A DNA stretch of 64,000 bases from JAJCYL01 sp040222875 (GTDB taxonomy: Bacteria; Bacteroidota; Bacteroidia; Cytophagales; Cyclobacteriaceae): positions 1 to 64,000 of the forward strand of contig JAVKCG010000027.1 of NCBI GenBank assembly GCA_040222875.1, given 5' to 3'. Below, piece by piece: positions 60,374-64,000 of this stretch. A program made the position numbers and the translations under genes. Numbering within the stretch: the stretch's first letter is position 1; each line of letters begins with the position of its first letter. The notes under the pieces were generated by a model. It worked only from the letters and a program-made list of their open reading frames with translations, did no database searches and had not been told where the DNA came from.

Positions 60374-60935
60374 AAGAGTCGTTAGAGGTACTATCCTGAT
60401 AATAGCAGTTTTCATCAAGTTCAATTGTCTTGGTCAAGGAGGATCTATCCTAAAATCCACAATTGATCTTGATTTTCTAATTGGGTCATGGAAAGCAGAA
60501 ATGACTTACAACCCGAAACAGGAAGATGAAAGGATCCTATCCGGAACCATTAATTGTGAAAGTGTATTATCCAATCAATACATAAAATGTATTTACAATT
60601 TTGAGCGACCCGGTAAACTAAATTCAATCAACGATGTCTATTACAATTACAACTCCATTTATGATTTGTATGAGTCTATTTGGATGAGTTCAACCTGGCC
60701 TGTAAAGGTTTTGTTACAGGGAGACTTAAGGGTCACCGATGACAGTGTTGTCCTTTCCACAAATGCCGAATTCCCAATTGGTGAAGGTGTCAATGAATAT
60801 GTGAAAGATGTCCTGGTTTTCGACCCCTCAAGTCAAAATAATTACTACAGAGACACCTATATCAGAACTTCTAAGGATACAGCGGATATTTGGAGACATC
60901 ATTCCAGGGAAAAGGCAGTATTGATCAACAAATAG
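60366..60935 (+). CDS. Exported DUF1579-like lipocalin-type protein
   Basis: 189 residues. A signal peptide (about 1-23, 'GTILIIAVFIKFNCLGQ') precedes a beta-rich domain opening with 'LDFLIGSWKAEMTYNP', the pattern of DUF1579 and related small lipocalin-like folds, with 'YNYNSIYDLYESIWMSS' and 'FDPSSQNNYYRDTYIRTS' as later strands. No catalytic residues are evident. It overlaps the permease by 8 nt, so it is probably translationally coupled. Function unknown. Confidence 0.65.
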   Translation: MPRRVVRGTILIIAVFIKFNCLGQGGSILKSTIDLDFLIGSWKAEMTYNPKQEDERILSGTINCESVLSNQYIKCIYNFERPGKLNSINDVYYNYNSIYDLYESIWMSSTWPVKVLLQGDLRVTDDSVVLSTNAEFPIGEGVNEYVKDVLVFDPSSQNNYYRDTYIRTSKDTADIWRHHSREKAVLINK

Positions 60936-60959
60936 CAATGCCTGGCTTATTTTTCTAGG

Positions 60960-61880
60960 ATGAAAAAAAACCTGATCATTCTTATTGGTCTTAGTCTGTT
61001 CATTTTTTTCGCAATTTCAATGAGCTCAACCCCTGATATCCCAATAGAGGATTTGATCGAGAAGTACGGAAATGATGAATCAGAATTTATCGAGGTGGAC
61101 GGACTCAACATTCACTATCGTGACGAAGGAGCAGGGATGCCAATTTTGCTTATTCATGGAACTGCAGCCTCATTACATACATGGGATGATTGGGCTCAGT
61201 CACTAAAAAAAGATTACCGGGTTATCCGGCTTGACATACCTGGTTTTGGCTTAACAGGGCCTCATCCCGAACATGATTACTCTATTCCGGCATATAGCCA
61301 GTTGATTGAAATATTCGTAGAGAAGATCGGACTTGATAGCCTATATGTAGCTGGAAACTCACTTGGCGGCAATATAGCCTGGTATTTCACAGCTCAAAAT
61401 CCTGATCTTGTTAAGAGGCTAATCCTGGTTGATGCAAGCGGATACCCTGTTGAATCGATCCCTCTCATTTTCAAAATGGGCCGCACCCCAGTTTTGAACA
61501 AATTACTTACAATGATCACACCCAGGTCATTTATTGCTAAAAACCTGAGAGAGGTTTATCATGATGATAATAAAATAAGTGATGAATTGATTGACCGATA
61601 CTACAAAATGGCCTTAAGGGAAGGAAATAGGGAAGCTCTTGTAAAGCGAATGCAAAATGATCTTGTAGATTTTACCGACCTAATAGCAACGATCAATGTG
61701 CCGACTCTAATCGTCTGGGGTCGTCATGATAAATGGGTTCCAGTTTCCAACGCCTTTAGATTCCAGGAAGACATCCCAAATTCTGAATTGGTCATCCTGG
61801 AAGAGTCTGGTCATGTGCCAATGGAGGAAAACCCTGCCGAAACTTTGGCTGAGGTAAAGAGATTTTTGAATGATGATTGA
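60960..61880 (+). CDS. Membrane-anchored alpha/beta hydrolase
   Basis: 306 residues. An N-terminal hydrophobic anchor (about 3-20) is followed by an alpha/beta-hydrolase fold: oxyanion segment 'LLIHGTAASLHTWDDW' (65-78), nucleophile Ser134 in VAGNSLGGNIAW, acid Asp in 'LIVWGRHDKWVP' (about 258) and His285 in EESGHVPMEENP. The triad is complete. The closest groups are esterase/epoxide-hydrolase-like enzymes; the substrate is unknown. It lies 24 bp after the DUF1579-like gene, probably in the same transcript. Confidence 0.88.
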   Translation: MKKNLIILIGLSLFIFFAISMSSTPDIPIEDLIEKYGNDESEFIEVDGLNIHYRDEGAGMPILLIHGTAASLHTWDDWAQSLKKDYRVIRLDIPGFGLTGPHPEHDYSIPAYSQLIEIFVEKIGLDSLYVAGNSLGGNIAWYFTAQNPDLVKRLILVDASGYPVESIPLIFKMGRTPVLNKLLTMITPRSFIAKNLREVYHDDNKISDELIDRYYKMALREGNREALVKRMQNDLVDFTDLIATINVPTLIVWGRHDKWVPVSNAFRFQEDIPNSELVILEESGHVPMEENPAETLAEVKRFLNDD

Positions 61881-61973
61881 AACAACGATAACTCAAATAT
61901 GATTCTGAGGTTGTTTCATTTTCAATAACTTTACTAACCGCCGATTCGTTGGCTGAATCAATTAAATATTCTC

Positions 61974-64000
61974 TTGAAAAACTTCCATCCCACCGTCTGG
62001 AACTGGTTTAAAAAAGCCATTGGAGAGCCCACCGAGGCGCAGCAGTTGGCATGGCCGAAGATAAAGGATGGTAAAAACGTTTTGATAAGTGCCCCAACCG
62101 GTAGCGGTAAAACCCTTTCGGCATTTTTCGCTATTATCGATGGCTTCATTCAAAGGGGCTTGAAAGGCAGCCTTGACGAAAAAACTTATGTTGTTTATGT
62201 CTCGCCTTTAAAAGCTCTGAGCAACGACATTGATAAAAACCTCCAGTTTCCAATCAAGAGCTTGAAAGAAGAACTTGAGGCTCAGGGAAAAAGCGAAATC
62301 ACAATAAACGTCGGCTTAAGAACTGGTGACACCACACCCAGCCAGCGAACTGCGATGTATAAAAAACATCCACACATTTTGGTGAGTACTCCTGAATCAC
62401 TTTACATTTTACTTACCAGTGTAAGCGGACGAAAGCTGCTGAAAAATGTAGAGACAGTTATTGTGGATGAAATTCATGCCCTGGTTCAGGATAAGCGGGG
62501 TTCGCATCTGGCACTTTCACTTGAACGGCTTGAACATCTTACTCCAAAAAAGCTCAAGAGAATTGGTCTTTCTGCCACTCAAAAACCCATTGAAAAAGTC
62601 GCCTGCTTCCTTACAGGCAGTCCTGACTTCAAAAACCCCAACTGTGAAATTGTAAGTGTAGGGTTGAAGCGAAAATTGGAATTGTCAATAGATGTACCAA
62701 GGTCACCACTTTCACCGGTAATGGCCAATGAGGTCTGGGAGGAGGTTTATGACAGGTTGGAACAACTTATCGGTCAACATAAAACAACGCTGATCTTTGT
62801 CCATTCGAGACGGCTGGCAGAACGAATGAGCCACAATCTTTCCAATAGGTTAGGCAAGGAAAACGTGACCTCCCATCATGGTAGCATGTCGAAGGAGCAC
62901 CGTCTTGATGCAGAAACCAGATTGAAAGAGGGAACCCTGAAAGCCCTCGTTGCGACAGCTTCACTAGAACTCGGTATCGATATCGGGGGAATTGACCTCG
63001 TTTGTCAAATTGGTTCCCCACGATCAATTTCAAGCCTGCTGCAAAGGGTTGGCCGTTCTGGCCACTATGTTGGTGGTGTACCAAAGGGCATCATGTTTCC
63101 GCTAAGTCGGGATGAATTGATGGAATGCATCGCCGTCATTGATGCCATAAGAATTGGTGAATTGGACGAATTAATCATCCCTGAAAAACCCATTGACATC
63201 CTGGCTCAACAAGTGGTGGCTGAACTTGCCGGAACCGAGGAATATGATGAAGACGAGTTGTTTGAACTGGCAACTCAGTCATACCCCTACCGAAATCTGG
63301 AACGAAAGGAATTTGATGAAACAATTGAAATGCTCTCTGAAGGATATGCTACACGAAGAGGTCGAAGGGGAGCTTATCTTCATCATGATATCGTTAACAA
63401 GAAATTGAGGGCAAGAAAAAACGCAAGACTTACATCTCTTATTTCAGGAGGTGCCATCCCTGACAATTTTGATTACGATGTAATTCTTGAGCCCACCAGC
63501 ACCTTCATCGGCACATTGAATGAAGACTTTGCTACTGAAAGTTTACCGGGTGATGTCTTCCAGCTGGGAAGCAATTCCTGGCGCTTACTAAAAATTGAGA
63601 ATGGTAAAGTAAGGGTCGAAGATGCAAAAGGAGCCGCACCCTCCATCCCGTTTTGGTTGGGTGAAGCCCCGGGAAGAACCAAGGAAATGTCAGAGGCCGT
63701 ATCAAGGATAAGAGAAGAAGTCTCGAATCGGCTAGGTGATTTATCAGAAGTAACTCCTATCACAGAATTGGCGGAAGAAGAGACACCTGATGATAAATGG
63801 AAACAACCAGCCCTCAATTACCTGATGAAGGAGGTGGGTATCGGTTTTGATGCCGCTGATCAGGCAATAAACTATTTGGCTACTGGAAAACTGGCACTTG
63901 GTCAAGTCCCTACACGAGATTCATTATTGATGGAGCGCTTCTTTGATGAAGCAGGTGACATGCATCTGGTAATCCACTCACCTTTTGGTAGCCGATTGAA
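61974..64000 (+). CDS. lhr: Lhr-family DEAD/H-box helicase (truncated by window end)
   Basis: At least 675 residues of a superfamily 2 helicase. Walker A in SAPTGSGKTLSAF (about 39-51), VSPLKAL, DEIH box in VIVDEIHAL (about 164-170), motif III GLSATQ, then the second RecA lobe with 'IFVHSRRLAERM', 'HHGSMSKEHR' and motif VI 'LLQRVGRSGH' (about 355-365). The following winged-helix and Lhr-core region ('LEPTSTFIGTLNEDFA', 'FQLGSNSWRLLKIE') marks it as Lhr. No ATG precedes the conserved start; TTG at 61974 (MKNFHPTVWNWF) is the best choice, and the frame closes at a TAA at 61935-61937. The 3' end is outside the window. Confidence 0.9.
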   Translation, partial: MKNFHPTVWNWFKKAIGEPTEAQQLAWPKIKDGKNVLISAPTGSGKTLSAFFAIIDGFIQRGLKGSLDEKTYVVYVSPLKALSNDIDKNLQFPIKSLKEELEAQGKSEITINVGLRTGDTTPSQRTAMYKKHPHILVSTPESLYILLTSVSGRKLLKNVETVIVDEIHALVQDKRGSHLALSLERLEHLTPKKLKRIGLSATQKPIEKVACFLTGSPDFKNPNCEIVSVGLKRKLELSIDVPRSPLSPVMANEVWEEVYDRLEQLIGQHKTTLIFVHSRRLAERMSHNLSNRLGKENVTSHHGSMSKEHRLDAETRLKEGTLKALVATASLELGIDIGGIDLVCQIGSPRSISSLLQRVGRSGHYVGGVPKGIMFPLSRDELMECIAVIDAIRIGELDELIIPEKPIDILAQQVVAELAGTEEYDEDELFELATQSYPYRNLERKEFDETIEMLSEGYATRRGRRGAYLHHDIVNKKLRARKNARLTSLISGGAIPDNFDYDVILEPTSTFIGTLNEDFATESLPGDVFQLGSNSWRLLKIENGKVRVEDAKGAAPSIPFWLGEAPGRTKEMSEAVSRIREEVSNRLGDLSEVTPITELAEEETPDDKWKQPALNYLMKEVGIGFDAADQAINYLATGKLALGQVPTRDSLLMERFFDEAGDMHLVIHSPFGSRL

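Overview
The window reads as chromosomal DNA of a free-living Bacteroidota, most likely of the order Cytophagales. The lineage call rests on several things seen together: a type IX secretion (T9SS) C-terminal domain, a TonB-dependent receptor paired with a DUF4249 lipoprotein, orphan MacB/FtsX-type permeases, a PG_1098-type methyltransferase, a Lhr-type helicase, weak or absent Shine-Dalgarno sites, several TTG/GTG starts, and -7 boxes of the form TAnnTTTG. The species cannot be named from sequence alone.

Layout. 1-7215 (-) is the first 2,405 codons of a giant secreted protein made of about 15 Big_5-type Ig domains followed by at least eight MBG-like modules; it runs off the left edge. Divergent from it is a sigma-factor gene overlapping a membrane TPR protein (7329-8578), which converges on a secreted, C-terminally membrane-anchored TPR-CHAT protease-like protein (8562-11381). 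11549-12313 is a decayed chimera of a beta-helix ORF and the 3' half of a MarR gene. 12584-17316 holds a large BNR-repeat exoprotein and an OprB-like porin. 17369-18942 (-) is a Crp/Fnr regulator, a frameshifted SnoaL-like gene and DoxX. 19042-20391 is a hotdog thioesterase, a coiled-coil exported protein and a 4-TM membrane protein.

20430-21363 is the most unusual part. It holds a tRNA-Met pseudogene with two hairpin insertions, an intact tRNA-Met(CAT), and two tandem units of a small GIY-YIG nuclease gene, each ending inside a 63-nt 3' fragment of the same tRNA and supplying its stop codon there. This looks like a roughly 340-bp tRNA-targeted element that restores the tRNA it enters.

21383-34744 is mainly housekeeping and metabolism (amidohydrolase, leuS, Uma2 nuclease, VOC protein, permease, NTF2-like protein, pruA, methyltransferase, asd) with a MITE-like repeat at 30456-30544. 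34865-40411 encodes a secreted lamin-tail/Ig-repeat protein. 40492-41297 is a MbcA/ParS-RES toxin-antitoxin pair with a repeated operator candidate. 41305-47282 (-) holds a TerB-like protein, DUF4249 lipoprotein, TonB receptor and a T9SS FG-GAP protein. 47328-54425 holds murF, the rimP-nusA-infB operon with a notable leader, and a response regulator/SpoIIE phosphatase. 54647 to the right edge holds cysS, a membrane-tethered TPR-HTH regulator, a second MacB-like permease, a small exported protein, an alpha/beta hydrolase and the N-terminal two-thirds or less of a Lhr helicase.

No stretch much over 300 bp lacks a feature. The larger gaps (12314-12583, 15779-16056, 54426-54646) hold only the sites listed. 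All coordinates and translations were derived by reading; no database search or folding program was run.
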